Shown: positions 14,271 through 23,279, counted from the stretch's first letter. The stretch is DNA of 36,808 bases from Deltaproteobacteria bacterium (GCA_023489335.1 JAMDCP010000019.1:1-36808); one strand, 5' to 3'. Made by a program: numbers and translations. The notes: generated by a model not told the origin, from the sequence alone.

Positions 14271-15287
14271 TCATATCCAGCATTGCGGATCTTTTGTATT
14301 TAAATCTCCGTTATGGTAATAACTTATAGCCTTGCACCCGCCGCACCTTTCGATATGCGGGCAATTCGAACATTCGTTTTCGTCCGTCCTTTTTCTCATT
14401 TGCCATAAAATTTCGGAGTTATACCACACCTTAAAAAACCCGTCGGATAAAATATTGCCGAGCGGCAAATAAAGTCTCCTGCACGGCAGCAAAGTGCCGT
14501 CATGCAGAACGCATATGGAAGAAAGCCCGACAGGGCAGTAACCGCCGCAGTTTTCGTCTACAAGGTTCCACAGCGGCCTCGATGTGGCAAGTTTAGTGCT
14601 TTTATTAAAAAACTCCTTTTTTGCTTTATAATAGACATCCGAATAAATCCTTTTTAATTCCTGAGCCCCGATAAAAAATTCCTCTTTTTCAGTCTCGCTC
14701 ATGGCCGTCATTCGTTCGACGGTCAGGGCATCCGCATTCAAAGAAGAGGCCAATTCCGGCATATTTACGGCAGATTCTTTGTTTTTTTTATGAAGGGTGA
14801 ACATTATAGATGTTTTAATACCGGCGTTTTTAAGTTTTTTGACGGATTCCGCCGCTTTTAAAAAGGTTCCCTTCCCCCTTATTTTATCGTGCGTTTTTTC
14901 GTTATGTCCATCTAAAGAAATTTGAATTTCCGAAATCTTTTTATATTTTTTTATTTCGTTAACCATATTATCATCGATTAATGTGCCGTTGGTTAATATT
15001 GCGATATTCTTAAAATTATCCGATTCTTCGATTAAGCTTGCCAGGTAAAAAAGGCCGTCCGGCCTTAGAAACGGTTCCCCGCCCGTTAATGAAATAAAGC
15101 ATTTCGTTTTCCATTTAGACATAGCCTCGTCGATTTTAAAAAAAATTGACCCCAACAGGTTTAGGTCTATATCTTTATGGTTATAATTATTTTGATAACA
15201 ATGGATGCATCTTAAATTGCAGGATTCAATAAAATGCCATTGGACATAAAACTCATTATTCCGGTTTTGATTATTATACGCATCCAT
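14271..15287 (-). CDS. Radical SAM/SPASM peptide maturase
   Basis: The 338-residue enzyme has the radical SAM cluster motif CNLRCIHC (Cys23, Cys27, Cys30) and a SAM-binding GGEP at 69-72. Its SPASM domain begins near 245 with Cys247, Cys251, Cys259 and Cys269, and continues with CSNCPHIERCGGC (Cys306-Cys318) and Cys336 in DPQCWI. These ligate two auxiliary [4Fe-4S] clusters. Proteins of this type modify ribosomal peptides, for example forming thioether or carbon-carbon links at cysteine or other side chains. The PqqD-like carrier and the selenocysteine peptide downstream are the likely partners. The start ATG has no Shine-Dalgarno sequence, but a good promoter lies just upstream. The modification made cannot be read from the sequence. 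Confidence 0.88.
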   Translation of the reverse strand: MDAYNNQNRNNEFYVQWHFIESCNLRCIHCYQNNYNHKDIDLNLLGSIFFKIDEAMSKWKTKCFISLTGGEPFLRPDGLFYLASLIEESDNFKNIAILTNGTLIDDNMVNEIKKYKKISEIQISLDGHNEKTHDKIRGKGTFLKAAESVKKLKNAGIKTSIMFTLHKKNKESAVNMPELASSLNADALTVERMTAMSETEKEEFFIGAQELKRIYSDVYYKAKKEFFNKSTKLATSRPLWNLVDENCGGYCPVGLSSICVLHDGTLLPCRRLYLPLGNILSDGFFKVWYNSEILWQMRKRTDENECSNCPHIERCGGCKAISYYHNGDLNTKDPQCWI

Positions 15288-15318
15288 AAAAAATATATTT
15301 ATTTTAGGTTTATTATAA

Positions 15319-15346
15319 ATAATATCACAGGATTAAAATTTTTCAA
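15319..15346 (-). promoter_or_regulatory. Candidate sigma-70 promoter of the RiPP cassette
   Basis: On the minus strand TTGAAA (15346-15341) and TATTAT (15324-15319) are separated by 16 bases; each matches the consensus at five of six positions. Transcription would begin near 15312, about 25 bases before the radical SAM start codon, leaving a very short leader. Confidence 0.5.
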
Positions 15347-15370
15347 TTTTATAAAATTTATAAAAAGGTA

Positions 15371-15398
15371 TTGATTTTTTTTTAAATAATGATATAAG
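15371..15398 (+). promoter_or_regulatory. Candidate promoter upstream of pal
   Basis: TTGATT (15371-15376) and TATAAG (15393-15398) with a 16-base spacer, facing pal and divergent from the RiPP promoter. It would give a leader of roughly 165 bases. The AT-rich background makes chance matches likely. Confidence 0.3.
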
Positions 15399-15572
15399 TA
15401 TGATATATGAAATTAATGGGGTATTTTATTCAACTTTAATTTATTAAGGAGAGTGGTGCGTTTATTTTTTGATTTTGTTAATAATTACTTTTAATTTAAT
15501 TTGATTTCATTAAGTTTAGGCTCTAAAAGTTTTTAAAAATTTAAAATTAATTTTTAAAGGAGAAAATTTACG

Positions 15573-16133
15573 ATGAACAAAAAAACAAAGATTGGATTAT
15601 CAATTCTTGGTTTAGTTTTTGGCGTTTCCGCCGTTCTTTCGGGCTGCGCCCCCAAGGTGACCAAAACTACTTCAAGCGCTTTGCCCCCGGCACAAAAGCC
15701 TGCCGTTGCAGTTTCGCCGACAGCCCCGTCGAAAGCTGTGGAACAAGTTCCGTCATACGCCAAAGAATACCCCTGGCTTGCAAGTTATAACATTCAGGCG
15801 AACTCAAACAATATCCATTTTGCCTTCGATAAATCTATTCTCACCCCGCTTGCCAAGATGGTGCTTAAAAAAGATGCAATTTACCTTAAGTATAATCCAA
15901 CCGAAGTTATTCAAATACAGGGCAATTGCGATAGAAGAGGTTCCGAGGCTTATAACCTTGCGCTCGGCTGGAGAAGGGCAAATGCCGCAAAGGCATATCT
16001 TGAGGATCTCGGTGTAGCCGCGGATAGGCTTAAGACCATAAGCTACGGTAAGGAAAGACCGTTATGCAGGGCGCATACAAGGGTATGCTATGCCATCAAC
16101 AGAAGGGATCATTTTGTAGTCGTTTCAAAGTAA
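15573..16133 (+). CDS. pal: Peptidoglycan-associated lipoprotein Pal
   Basis: Pal anchors the outer membrane to peptidoglycan as part of the Tol-Pal system. The lipobox LSGC gives a lipidated Cys25. A proline/alanine-rich linker leads to the OmpA-like domain (about 75-186): NIHFAFDKSILTP, IQIQGNCDRRGSEAYNLALG with the diaminopimelate-binding Asp and Arg, and RRANAAKAYLEDLGV. GGAG (of AAAGGAGA) lies about 11 bases before the ATG. A cysteine pair in PLCRAHTRVC near the C-terminus occupies the site where other Pal proteins also have cysteines. No tolB or tolQRA is next to it. Confidence 0.93.
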   Translation: MNKKTKIGLSILGLVFGVSAVLSGCAPKVTKTTSSALPPAQKPAVAVSPTAPSKAVEQVPSYAKEYPWLASYNIQANSNNIHFAFDKSILTPLAKMVLKKDAIYLKYNPTEVIQIQGNCDRRGSEAYNLALGWRRANAAKAYLEDLGVAADRLKTISYGKERPLCRAHTRVCYAINRRDHFVVVSK

Positions 16134-16182
16134 AGCCTTGCATCATATTTCGCTTATTTTAATACGGCAGGTAAATTATAAA

Positions 16183-16223
16183 ATAAAAAAGCCCTAACTA
16201 TTAAATGTTTAGGGCTTTTTTAT
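16183..16223. terminator. Bidirectional terminator between pal and bioC
   Basis: GCCCTAA (16191-16197) pairs with TTAGGGC (16209-16215), flanked by A-runs on one side and T-runs on the other that extend the stem and act as U-tracts in both directions. It contains the last codons and stop of bioC. Confidence 0.85.
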
Positions 16224-17145
16224 TTTCATTAGTTTTTTTTAGCACTAAATAAGCAATTTTATAAGTAGCGTAAACTTTACCTGCGCAATTGCGGTAGGAT
16301 TTATCGTAGATATTTAAGATCCGCTTCAATAAGCTAAGAGGCATCTGTCCGGCGTTAAGGGCATTTTTGGCTCCGAGCATGTTTATTCTTTTCAGTAATA
16401 CTAAGGAAGAATCCGCAGTTTCGACATATTCAAATACTTTAGAGTCTATTATTTCTAAACCGGATTTATTTATTTCTTTTTCCATATAGGTTGGACATGG
16501 AAATTTATGAAGCTTAAAATCTTCAATTTTAAAATTGCAGGGTTCGCTTCCCGCCTGCTCCCGTCTTTCAATTAAGGCATCTTTAAGGCATTCGGATAAT
16601 TCCCTTAGTGTCCCGAAGCTTAAAAATGACAATATAACGATACCCTCGTCTTTTAATGCGGATTTAACATTTTTCAAGAAATGCAGGGTATTATTTAACC
16701 AGTGAAGCGCCATATTTGAAAATATTATGTCGAATTTTTTATCTTTTAGCGGCGGCAGTTCGGCATCGGCGCAAATTAGCAAGAAATTATCCCTATTGCC
16801 CGAAATTGAAAAATTTTGTTTTGCCCTGTCTAAGAGTCCAATTGCAAAATCAAGTCCAAAGTAATTAAATTTATAGTTTGGAATAGCTTCATTAACGATA
16901 AAATATCCCTGCCCCGTCCCGCATCCTATATCTAATATGTGTTTTGGCGGTGCAGGCGCATTATTTTTATTTAAATAATTTTTTATCGTTTGAGATATCA
17001 TTTTAAGGGTTAAATTATGATAAGAGGTAAAGCTATCGTAATTTGCGGCATTCGAGAAATTTCTTTTTACTTTATTTTTATTTATTTTGCTTGCGTTTAC
17101 TTTCCCTGCATTCGCTATATTATCTTTATTTGCAATTATTCCCAT
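16201..17145 (-). CDS. bioC: Malonyl-ACP O-methyltransferase BioC
   Basis: BioC methylates malonyl-ACP (or CoA) to start pimelate synthesis for biotin. The class I SAM-binding motif is HILDIGCGTGQGYF (about 69-82), with DAELPPLKDKKFDIIFSNMALHWLNN later in the Rossmann fold, the BioC-typical ALHW sequence. Residues 1-27 are a low-complexity Asn/Lys-rich extension; the family proper begins at VKRNFSNAANYDSF. The start codon overlaps the end of bioF by 10 bases, so the two genes form an operon. The C-terminal codons are embedded in a terminator hairpin. No bioH or bioG esterase is seen here. Confidence 0.9.
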   Translation of the reverse strand: MGIIANKDNIANAGKVNASKINKNKVKRNFSNAANYDSFTSYHNLTLKMISQTIKNYLNKNNAPAPPKHILDIGCGTGQGYFIVNEAIPNYKFNYFGLDFAIGLLDRAKQNFSISGNRDNFLLICADAELPPLKDKKFDIIFSNMALHWLNNTLHFLKNVKSALKDEGIVILSFLSFGTLRELSECLKDALIERREQAGSEPCNFKIEDFKLHKFPCPTYMEKEINKSGLEIIDSKVFEYVETADSSLVLLKRINMLGAKNALNAGQMPLSLLKRILNIYDKSYRNCAGKVYATYKIAYLVLKKTNENKKALNI

Positions 17146-18368
17146 GTTTGTTCCACAACTTTTACGAGATTTTTTAATACATTTTTAAGATTTGCAAAAC
17201 CTATCGCCGCATTTATACTCAATCTTAATCTTGCGCTGCCCTTTGCAACCGTGGGGTATCTGACAGCTTTAAGATATATTCCGTCTTTCAAAAGTCTTTT
17301 TTCTATCTTAACGGCGTTTTCTTCGGTTCCGATTAACACGGGAATTATGTGGGTAGTAGAATTCAATATGTTTAATCCCGAGTTTTTCAAAAAATTCCTT
17401 GCAAATTCCGAATAGTTTTGCAAAGTTGCAACTATTTCCGGATTTTCCTTTATAATATTCAGCGCTTCAAGGCTTGCCGCGCTTGAAGCCGGGGGTATGC
17501 CGGTAGAAAATATAAAAGGCCTGCTAAAATTAATTAAATATTCGATAACTAAATGATTAGAAAGGACAAAAGCCCCGTTAGATGCTAATGCCTTGCCGAG
17601 CGTTCCTATAATTATATCAGGTTTTACTTTGTGAAAATCGACGCTGCCGCCGCCTTTATTTCCTATAGTTCCCGTTGCATGCGCATCGTCTATAATGCTT
17701 ACGGCATCATGGTTTTTTGCGATATTTAAAATGCCCTGCAAATCAGGGACATCGCCGTCCATGCTAAAGACGCCTTCGGTTATAATAAGTTTTATTTCTT
17801 TATCTTTTTGGCTCCCTAATATATTATCCAAATGGCATAAATCATTATGTTTAAAGCTTTTAAATTTAACCTTAGCGCCTAAAACCCCATCGACTATCGA
17901 TGCATGGGATAACTCATCGAAGGCTATAAAGGTTTTGAGAGGAGATATATTTGACAGCGCCTTTATTATGCCGATATTCGCCTGATAGCCTGATGGATAC
18001 AGTATGCATCTTTCATAGCCGCCTTTAAATTCGCACAGCAAATCCTCAAGGTTTCTATGGGGCGGGGTATGGCCATATATCAGAAAAGAAGAAGAACTCG
18101 AAGTTCCGTAAATATCGATGGCTTTTTTAGCCGAGTTCTTTATTCTTTCGCTTGAAGAAAGCCCGAGGTAGTCATTTGTTGCAAGATTAACAAACCCCGT
18201 GTTATAATCTAATTGAGGGTTGAAATCCGGGCTTGAGCTAAAATCGTTATTAGAATAAAAACAGGGTTCGGTGCCTTTGCTGGTGAAATTAAACTCGGGT
18301 ATTTTTCTATAAAGTCCGAGCTTTTTGTTTTCTTCGAGCTTTTTGGAAATTAAATCTAATATAGGCAT
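17136..18368 (-). CDS. bioF: 8-amino-7-oxononanoate synthase BioF
   Basis: BioF is the PLP enzyme that condenses pimeloyl-ACP with alanine in biotin synthesis. Motifs: NLATNDYLGLSSS, a GTSSSSSFLIYGHTPPHRNLE substrate loop, DELSHASIVDG, IIDDAHATGTIG, and the PLP lysine in GTLGKALASNGAF (Lys259). The length of 410 residues is somewhat longer than usual because of an insert around 30-58 (STKGTEPCF... to DYNTGF). Related KBL enzymes are possible, but pairing with bioC makes BioF very likely. It is read first in the bioF-bioC operon from a divergent promoter region shared with gatD. Confidence 0.92.
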   Translation of the reverse strand: MPILDLISKKLEENKKLGLYRKIPEFNFTSKGTEPCFYSNNDFSSSPDFNPQLDYNTGFVNLATNDYLGLSSSERIKNSAKKAIDIYGTSSSSSFLIYGHTPPHRNLEDLLCEFKGGYERCILYPSGYQANIGIIKALSNISPLKTFIAFDELSHASIVDGVLGAKVKFKSFKHNDLCHLDNILGSQKDKEIKLIITEGVFSMDGDVPDLQGILNIAKNHDAVSIIDDAHATGTIGNKGGGSVDFHKVKPDIIIGTLGKALASNGAFVLSNHLVIEYLINFSRPFIFSTGIPPASSAASLEALNIIKENPEIVATLQNYSEFARNFLKNSGLNILNSTTHIIPVLIGTEENAVKIEKRLLKDGIYLKAVRYPTVAKGSARLRLSINAAIGFANLKNVLKNLVKVVEQTWE

Positions 18369-18381
18369 CGCTTTTTGTTAT

Positions 18382-18417
18382 GATAACATATTTATAAATA
18401 TTTATAAATATGTTATC
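18382..18417. promoter_or_regulatory. Perfect 36-bp palindrome between bioF and gatD
   Basis: The palindrome begins GATAACATATTT and ends AAATATGTTATC, with all 18 base pairs matching. It sits 14 bases before the bioF start codon on one side and 46 bases before gatD on the other. A dimeric repressor site is the likely use. BirA operators have two-fold symmetric TTGTnAAC-type arms, but these arms and their spacing differ, so the regulator is not named. Confidence 0.6.
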
Positions 18418-18462
18418 AAAATCGTTAAATTACGGACTTTATTTTAAGATTTATTTAAAATT

Positions 18463-19215
18463 ATGAAAAAGACTTTTGAATTAACGGCAATAGATTTATA
18501 TCCCGAAATTATGAACATATATGGGGACAGGGGGAATATTCTTTATTTTAGATACAGGGCGTCTATATACGGGATCAATCTGAAAATTGAAAATATTTCA
18601 TTGGAAAACGGTTTCAAGATAGATAATGCGGATATTATTTTCATGGGCGGCGGACAGGATGCGGAGCAGGCTTTGATTTATGACGATTTTATAAAAAATA
18701 AAAAAAATATATTAAAGGAAGCGCTGGACAGGCATGTAATAATGCTTGCCGTTTGCGGCAGTTATCAGCTTTTATGCGATTATTATAAGTCCTTGGACGG
18801 TAAAATTATCGAAGGGATTTCCCTGTTTAAAGGTTATACGGAGGCTAAAAGCCCAAGGCTTATCGGGAATATTGCAATAAAATTTAATAATACGGTTGCG
18901 GTTGGTTTCGAAAACCACGGCGGCAGGACATATTTGGAAAAGGCCCAAAAAGCTTTTGGGACTGTCCTGCGCGGATTCGGTAATAACGGGGAAGACAAAA
19001 CAGAGGGGGCAAGGACGGATAACTTTTTCGGCACATATCTGCACGGAAGTTTTTTACCTAAAAATTTTGTTTTCTGCGACTACTTAATTGATATTGCGCT
19101 AAAAAACAGATATAATGCCTCGCTTGACGAGGTCATCAAAATAAATCGTGTTAAAATCGATAACAGTTTTGAAATAAATGCAAGAAAAGATATTAAAGAG
19201 CTAAGGAAATTTTAA
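18463..19215 (+). CDS. gatD: Lipid II isoglutaminyl synthase, glutaminase subunit GatD
   Basis: GatD is the CobQ-like glutamine amidotransferase that supplies ammonia to MurT for amidating D-glutamate of lipid II. The nucleophile is Cys98 in LAVCGSYQLL, with family segments DLYPEIMNIYGDRGN at the start, FMGGGQDAEQ, GFENHGGRTYL and GTYLHGSFLPKN containing the likely catalytic His194. The 250-residue length matches. Its partner murT lies about 4.1 kb downstream on the same strand with queF, murI and metH between; in most genomes the two are adjacent. Confidence 0.88.
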   Translation: MKKTFELTAIDLYPEIMNIYGDRGNILYFRYRASIYGINLKIENISLENGFKIDNADIIFMGGGQDAEQALIYDDFIKNKKNILKEALDRHVIMLAVCGSYQLLCDYYKSLDGKIIEGISLFKGYTEAKSPRLIGNIAIKFNNTVAVGFENHGGRTYLEKAQKAFGTVLRGFGNNGEDKTEGARTDNFFGTYLHGSFLPKNFVFCDYLIDIALKNRYNASLDEVIKINRVKIDNSFEINARKDIKELRKF

Positions 19216-19220
19216 ACCCT

Positions 19221-19625
19221 TTATTTTCTTTTGCTTTTATACGCGGTCCTGACGACGGTATCGAGCCCGCCCCTGGATTCGAATCTTGCTTCGACTTCCA
19301 TAGACTTAGGTTTAAGCAATTTGCTTAAATCGTTTATAATTCTGTTTACGGCGTGTTCCTGCAATATTCCGACATTTCTGAAGGATAAAAGGTAGTACTT
19401 TAGGGATTTCATCTCAACCAATTTTTTGAACGGGCTATATGTAATTAAGAGCTCGGCAGTATCGGGAAGCCCCGTCCACGGGCAAACCGAGGTAAATTCT
19501 TTGGTTCTTATAGTTACCGAGGTATCGCTTGCAGGGTAATTAAAGGCAATAGTTTCTAAAATATCCAAATCAATGTTATCTTCGGTCAAAACATCGAATC
19601 TTTTTTTTAAATATTTATTTTCCAT
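19221..19625 (-). CDS. queF: NADPH-dependent preQ0 reductase QueF
   Basis: QueF reduces the nitrile of 7-cyano-7-deazaguanine to preQ1 for queuosine in tRNA. The 134-residue protein is the short (type I) form. The catalytic Cys48 and Asp55 lie in EFTSVCPWTGLPDTAEL, seven residues apart as in the B. subtilis enzyme. Further motifs are LKYYLLSFRNVGILQEHAVN, with the substrate-binding Glu and His, and ESRGGLD. It is convergent with gatD, only 5 bases from its end. Other queuosine genes are not in the window. Confidence 0.95.
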   Translation of the reverse strand: MENKYLKKRFDVLTEDNIDLDILETIAFNYPASDTSVTIRTKEFTSVCPWTGLPDTAELLITYSPFKKLVEMKSLKYYLLSFRNVGILQEHAVNRIINDLSKLLKPKSMEVEARFESRGGLDTVVRTAYKSKRK

Positions 19626-19775
19626 TTTATAAATTAATTAATTAAGTTAATTTTATTTAAATTTATATTGTTTTTTATTTGATATAATAGGTTTCTTTAT
19701 TTTATAATAGCTATAAAGCGCGCATATATGCCTTTGATATTTTACTATATTTAACGAAATAATTACAATTATTAT

Positions 19776-20621
19776 ATGAAATACAATAATTCCCCTATAG
19801 GAATATTTGACTCGGGACTTGGCGGTTTAACGGTTTTTAAAGAGGTAAGAAAGATTTTACCCTATGAAGATTTAATATATTTTGGGGATACCGCAAGGGT
19901 TCCTTACGGTAATAAATCGAAAGAAACGATTCTCAGATATTCAATGGAAATTTCAAAATTCTTAATAAGCAAAGGAGTTAAAATTGTTGTGGCAGCCTGC
20001 AATACTTCTTCAAGCCTGGCGTTAGACGGCTTGCGAAAAGAAGAAAGCGTTCCCATATTCGGCGTTATAGAACCGGGAGCTAAAAAGGCCGTAGAGGTTT
20101 CTTCCGGAGGGAATATTGCGGTAATCGGGACATCGGCCACAATTAAGAGCAGGGCATACTCAAGGGTTATATACGAAGAAATTAATGTTTTAAAAGGAAA
20201 CGGTGGATATAAGTTTAAAAATGACTTTAAAGTTATAGAAAAAGCCTGCCCCCTTCTTGTTCCTTTTGTTGAAGAGGGTTTTTTAAATGAAGAAATAACA
20301 AAAAAAATAATAAATTACTATTTAAATCCCGTAATTTGCGAAAAACCTTCCTGTCTTGTCCTCGGCTGCACCCATTACCCGATTCTTAAAGATTTAATAT
20401 TGGAGGAGGTAGGACAGGACATGCAAATAATAGATTCGGGGATCGAAACCGCGAAAGCCGTTAAATGTTTTTTGGAAAAAAACGGCATGTTAAAAGATGG
20501 GGCAACAAAGGGCAGCGAATTGTTTTTTGTCAGCGACGACCTTGAAAAATTTAAAGAATTGGGCGAAAGGTTTTTGGGCAGGAAGATAGAAAATGTTAGC
20601 ATCGTTAATCAATTTTTATAA
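19776..20621 (+). CDS. murI: Glutamate racemase MurI
   Basis: MurI makes D-glutamate for peptidoglycan. The two catalytic cysteines are Cys75 in VAACNTSS and Cys198 in LVLGCTHYP; the N-terminal IGIFDSGLGGLTVFKE is the family signature. The 281-residue length is slightly above average because of a small insert near 140-150. It lies close to gatD and upstream of murT, so D-glutamate supply and its amidation are encoded together here. No Shine-Dalgarno sequence precedes the ATG. Confidence 0.95.
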   Translation: MKYNNSPIGIFDSGLGGLTVFKEVRKILPYEDLIYFGDTARVPYGNKSKETILRYSMEISKFLISKGVKIVVAACNTSSSLALDGLRKEESVPIFGVIEPGAKKAVEVSSGGNIAVIGTSATIKSRAYSRVIYEEINVLKGNGGYKFKNDFKVIEKACPLLVPFVEEGFLNEEITKKIINYYLNPVICEKPSCLVLGCTHYPILKDLILEEVGQDMQIIDSGIETAKAVKCFLEKNGMLKDGATKGSELFFVSDDLEKFKELGERFLGRKIENVSIVNQFL

Positions 20622-20655
20622 TTATAATATATAAAATAAATTCGAGATTCATTTT

Positions 20656-23109
20656 ATGATAAAGGATTTTAGGAGCGAACTGAAAAAAAGATTGATACTT
20701 TCGGACGGGGCTATGGGAACGGTTCTTCAGCTAAAAAACCTGCTTCCCAAGGGTTTGCTTCCGGAAAGTTTTAATGTTTCGGAAAAAATAAACTATATAA
20801 AAGATGTGCATAAAAGTTATTTTACGGCGGGAAGCGAGATAATAGTCGCCAATACATTTGGCGGCAATAAAATAAAACTCGCCGAATACGGCATGTCAGA
20901 CAGGTTATATGCCGTAAATTTTAATGCGGTTAAATCGGCTAAGGAAATTGCGGGCGATAGGGCGCTTGTTGCAATGTCGTTAGGCCCTACCGGAAAATTT
21001 ATTTACCCCGTAGGGGATTTGGCTTTTAAAGAAAGCGTTGAAATCTATAAAGAGCAGATTAAAGCGGGATTAGACGCAGGAGCTGATATATTCCAACTCG
21101 AAACCATGATAGATTTGCAGGAGGTAAGAAGCGCTATCATTGCGGTTAAGGAGTTATGCGATAAACCCGTTATTGCCATGATGACATTCGATAATACCTT
21201 CAGGACGATATTAGGAACAACTCCCGAGGTTTTTGCCATAACGGCAGACAGTCTCGGAGCAGATGTAATAGGCGCAAACTGTTCCGTGGGTCCATCGGGA
21301 ATATATGAAATTTTAAAAAAAATGGCCGCCGTAACCGAAATACCGCTTATTTCCAAGCCAAATGCCGGGATACCGAAATTAGAAGGCGGAAAGACCGTTT
21401 TTCCGGGTAAACCGGAAGATTTTACCTCATTAGTTTCGGAACTCGCATTAATAGGCGTAAGGGTAATTTCGGCATGTTGCGGAAGCAACGATTTGTTTAT
21501 CAGAGCGCTTAGAGATGAGATAGATACGGTAAATAAAAGCGGTCTGCCCGAAAAGGGTATAAAGAAAGAGATTGGACTTTTTTTAACATCGAGAACAGAT
21601 TTTGTATCTTGCGGTTATAATCATATGCCTATCGTTATAGGCGAAAGAATAAATCCTACCGGTAAAAAAGATTTTATAGAAGAACTTAAAAACGGAAAAA
21701 CCAATTATATCAGGAAAACTGCCTTAAAACAGGTTGAAGCGGGCGCAAAGGTGCTTGACCTTAATGTGGGTGTTCCCGGAACCGATGAAGCGGCTTTGAT
21801 GAGAAAAGGAATAATTGCGGTAACTAATGTCGTGCATACGCCTGTTTCTATAGATTCTTCCGATCCGGCCGTTTTAGAAGAAGCTCTTATGCTCTATCCC
21901 GGTAAACCGCTTATAAATTCGATAAGCGGTGAAGAAAAGAAACTTGTAAAAATTATGCCTCTGATTAAAAAATATGGGGCGGGCGTTTTGATTTTAGCCT
22001 TAGATGATGCGGGGATTCCGGAGACCGCGGAAAAAAGGCTGGAAACGGCATATAAAGTATATCAAAGACTTGTAGATTACGGCATAAAACCTTATGACAT
22101 TATCGTCGATTTTCTTACCCTTCCGATAAGCGCGGGGCAGGAAAAGGCAATGGTAACAATAGGCGCGCTTTCAAAAAATAAAACTTTACTGAATCTTCCT
22201 ACCGTTTTAGGCATCAGTAATGTATCGTTCGGACTTCCAAAAAGGTCTTATATTAACTCGTCATTTTTATCGCTGTGCCTTAAAGAAGGTTTAAGCGCTT
22301 CTATAATAAATCCCGAAGACAGCTATCTAATGGCGAATTTTTATGCCATGAATGCCCTGCTGGGGAAAGACTATCTTTTCAAGAATTACATAAACAGGTA
22401 TTCGGCGGAAGCCAGAGACTATGCAGGCGATATAGATAGGGAGAAAAATCATGACCTTGTTTCCGGAAAAACCGCTGGAGTTCAGTTATATGACGCCGTT
22501 GTTCATGGAGAAAAGGAACATATCGTAGATTATGTCGAAAAACTTTTAGGGGGCGGAGATTTGCCCTTAGATATCGGAAATAAGTATTTAATACCTGCAT
22601 TAGAAGAGGTCGGCAGGCTTTTTGATAAAAATGTCTATTTTCTTCCGCAGGTTATGGAAAGCGCCGAGGCTATGAAAATAGCCTTTAACAGAATTAAACG
22701 GGAGCTGCCTAAAAATAGCGCTTCCACAGGGCCTAAAATTTTAATGGCTACGGTTGAGGGCGATGTCCACGATATAGGAAAAAATATAGTATCCATGCTT
22801 CTTGAAAATAACGGCTACGAGGTTATAGACCTTGGCAGGAATGTAAAGACCGAAAGGATAGTGGAAGAAGCTATAAAAAATAAAGTTGATTTCGTAGGCC
22901 TTTCGGCTTTGATGACAACGACCGTTACGGAAATGGAGCGTGTTATCAAAGAACTGAAGAAACATAATTTAAAGGTATTTTCAATGGTTGGCGGGGCCGT
23001 CGTAACGGATGATTACGCAAAATCGATAAATGCCGATATTTATGCTAAAAATGCAATGGAAGCGGTCGAAAAAATTAAACAACATTTGTCCCGCCCGTTA
23101 CAGCGGTAA
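20656..23109 (+). CDS. metH: Cobalamin-dependent methionine synthase MetH without activation domain
   Basis: MetH transfers a methyl group from methyltetrahydrofolate to homocysteine through cobalamin. Residues 1-300 are the homocysteine domain with zinc ligands Cys209 (GANCS) and Cys274/Cys275 (ISACCGS). Residues about 320-580 are the pterin domain (PIVIGERINPTGKK). A B12 cap (about 585-685) and the Rossmann B12 domain follow, with the cobalt-ligand histidine His705 in EGDVHDIGKN. The protein stops at 817 residues and lacks the C-terminal SAM-binding reactivation domain of E. coli MetH (1227 residues). Such short forms occur in Thermotoga and many anaerobes and need a separate activator; a RACo-like gene lies 9 kb downstream. 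Confidence 0.94.
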   Translation: MIKDFRSELKKRLILSDGAMGTVLQLKNLLPKGLLPESFNVSEKINYIKDVHKSYFTAGSEIIVANTFGGNKIKLAEYGMSDRLYAVNFNAVKSAKEIAGDRALVAMSLGPTGKFIYPVGDLAFKESVEIYKEQIKAGLDAGADIFQLETMIDLQEVRSAIIAVKELCDKPVIAMMTFDNTFRTILGTTPEVFAITADSLGADVIGANCSVGPSGIYEILKKMAAVTEIPLISKPNAGIPKLEGGKTVFPGKPEDFTSLVSELALIGVRVISACCGSNDLFIRALRDEIDTVNKSGLPEKGIKKEIGLFLTSRTDFVSCGYNHMPIVIGERINPTGKKDFIEELKNGKTNYIRKTALKQVEAGAKVLDLNVGVPGTDEAALMRKGIIAVTNVVHTPVSIDSSDPAVLEEALMLYPGKPLINSISGEEKKLVKIMPLIKKYGAGVLILALDDAGIPETAEKRLETAYKVYQRLVDYGIKPYDIIVDFLTLPISAGQEKAMVTIGALSKNKTLLNLPTVLGISNVSFGLPKRSYINSSFLSLCLKEGLSASIINPEDSYLMANFYAMNALLGKDYLFKNYINRYSAEARDYAGDIDREKNHDLVSGKTAGVQLYDAVVHGEKEHIVDYVEKLLGGGDLPLDIGNKYLIPALEEVGRLFDKNVYFLPQVMESAEAMKIAFNRIKRELPKNSASTGPKILMATVEGDVHDIGKNIVSMLLENNGYEVIDLGRNVKTERIVEEAIKNKVDFVGLSALMTTTVTEMERVIKELKKHNLKVFSMVGGAVVTDDYAKSINADIYAKNAMEAVEKIKQHLSRPLQR

Positions 23110-23144
23110 CCTATAAGCGATTTATGTGGTTTTATGAAAGTTAT

Positions 23145-23188
23145 GTTACAGTTATATTACAATTTTGTTACAGTTTTATGACAATTTC
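23145..23188. repeat. Tandem 22-bp imperfect direct repeats
   Basis: Two units, 23145-23166 and 23167-23188, begin GTTACAGTT and match at 19 of 22 positions. They lie head to tail in the metH-murT gap and resemble protein-binding iterons. No function can be assigned. Confidence 0.6.
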
Positions 23189-23233
23189 ACAATGGTTGTA
23201 AAATTTTTTTCAAAAGCCTTAATCTTATAAAGC

Positions 23234-23279
23234 CGATTTGTTAAACAAATCGAATAATTAATCAAATTGATTAATTATT
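23234..23279. promoter_or_regulatory. Two back-to-back palindromes upstream of murT
   Basis: CGATTTGTT-A-AACAAATCG (23234-23252) is followed with no gap by a 27-bp perfect palindrome (23253-23279) beginning AATAATTAATCAA. Both have a single central A. They lie about 60 bases before murT and 125 bases after metH. They may be regulator sites or a metH terminator; there is no T-run directly after. Confidence 0.55.

Noticed and set aside
14199-14273. The radical SAM/SPASM gene ends in TGA with a hairpin downstream, which might mean selenocysteine readthrough there too.
   Set aside because: The protein already ends at the normal SPASM C-terminus (DPQCWI). The hairpin loop has no GU, lies about 39 bases away, and the extension has no recognisable sequence.
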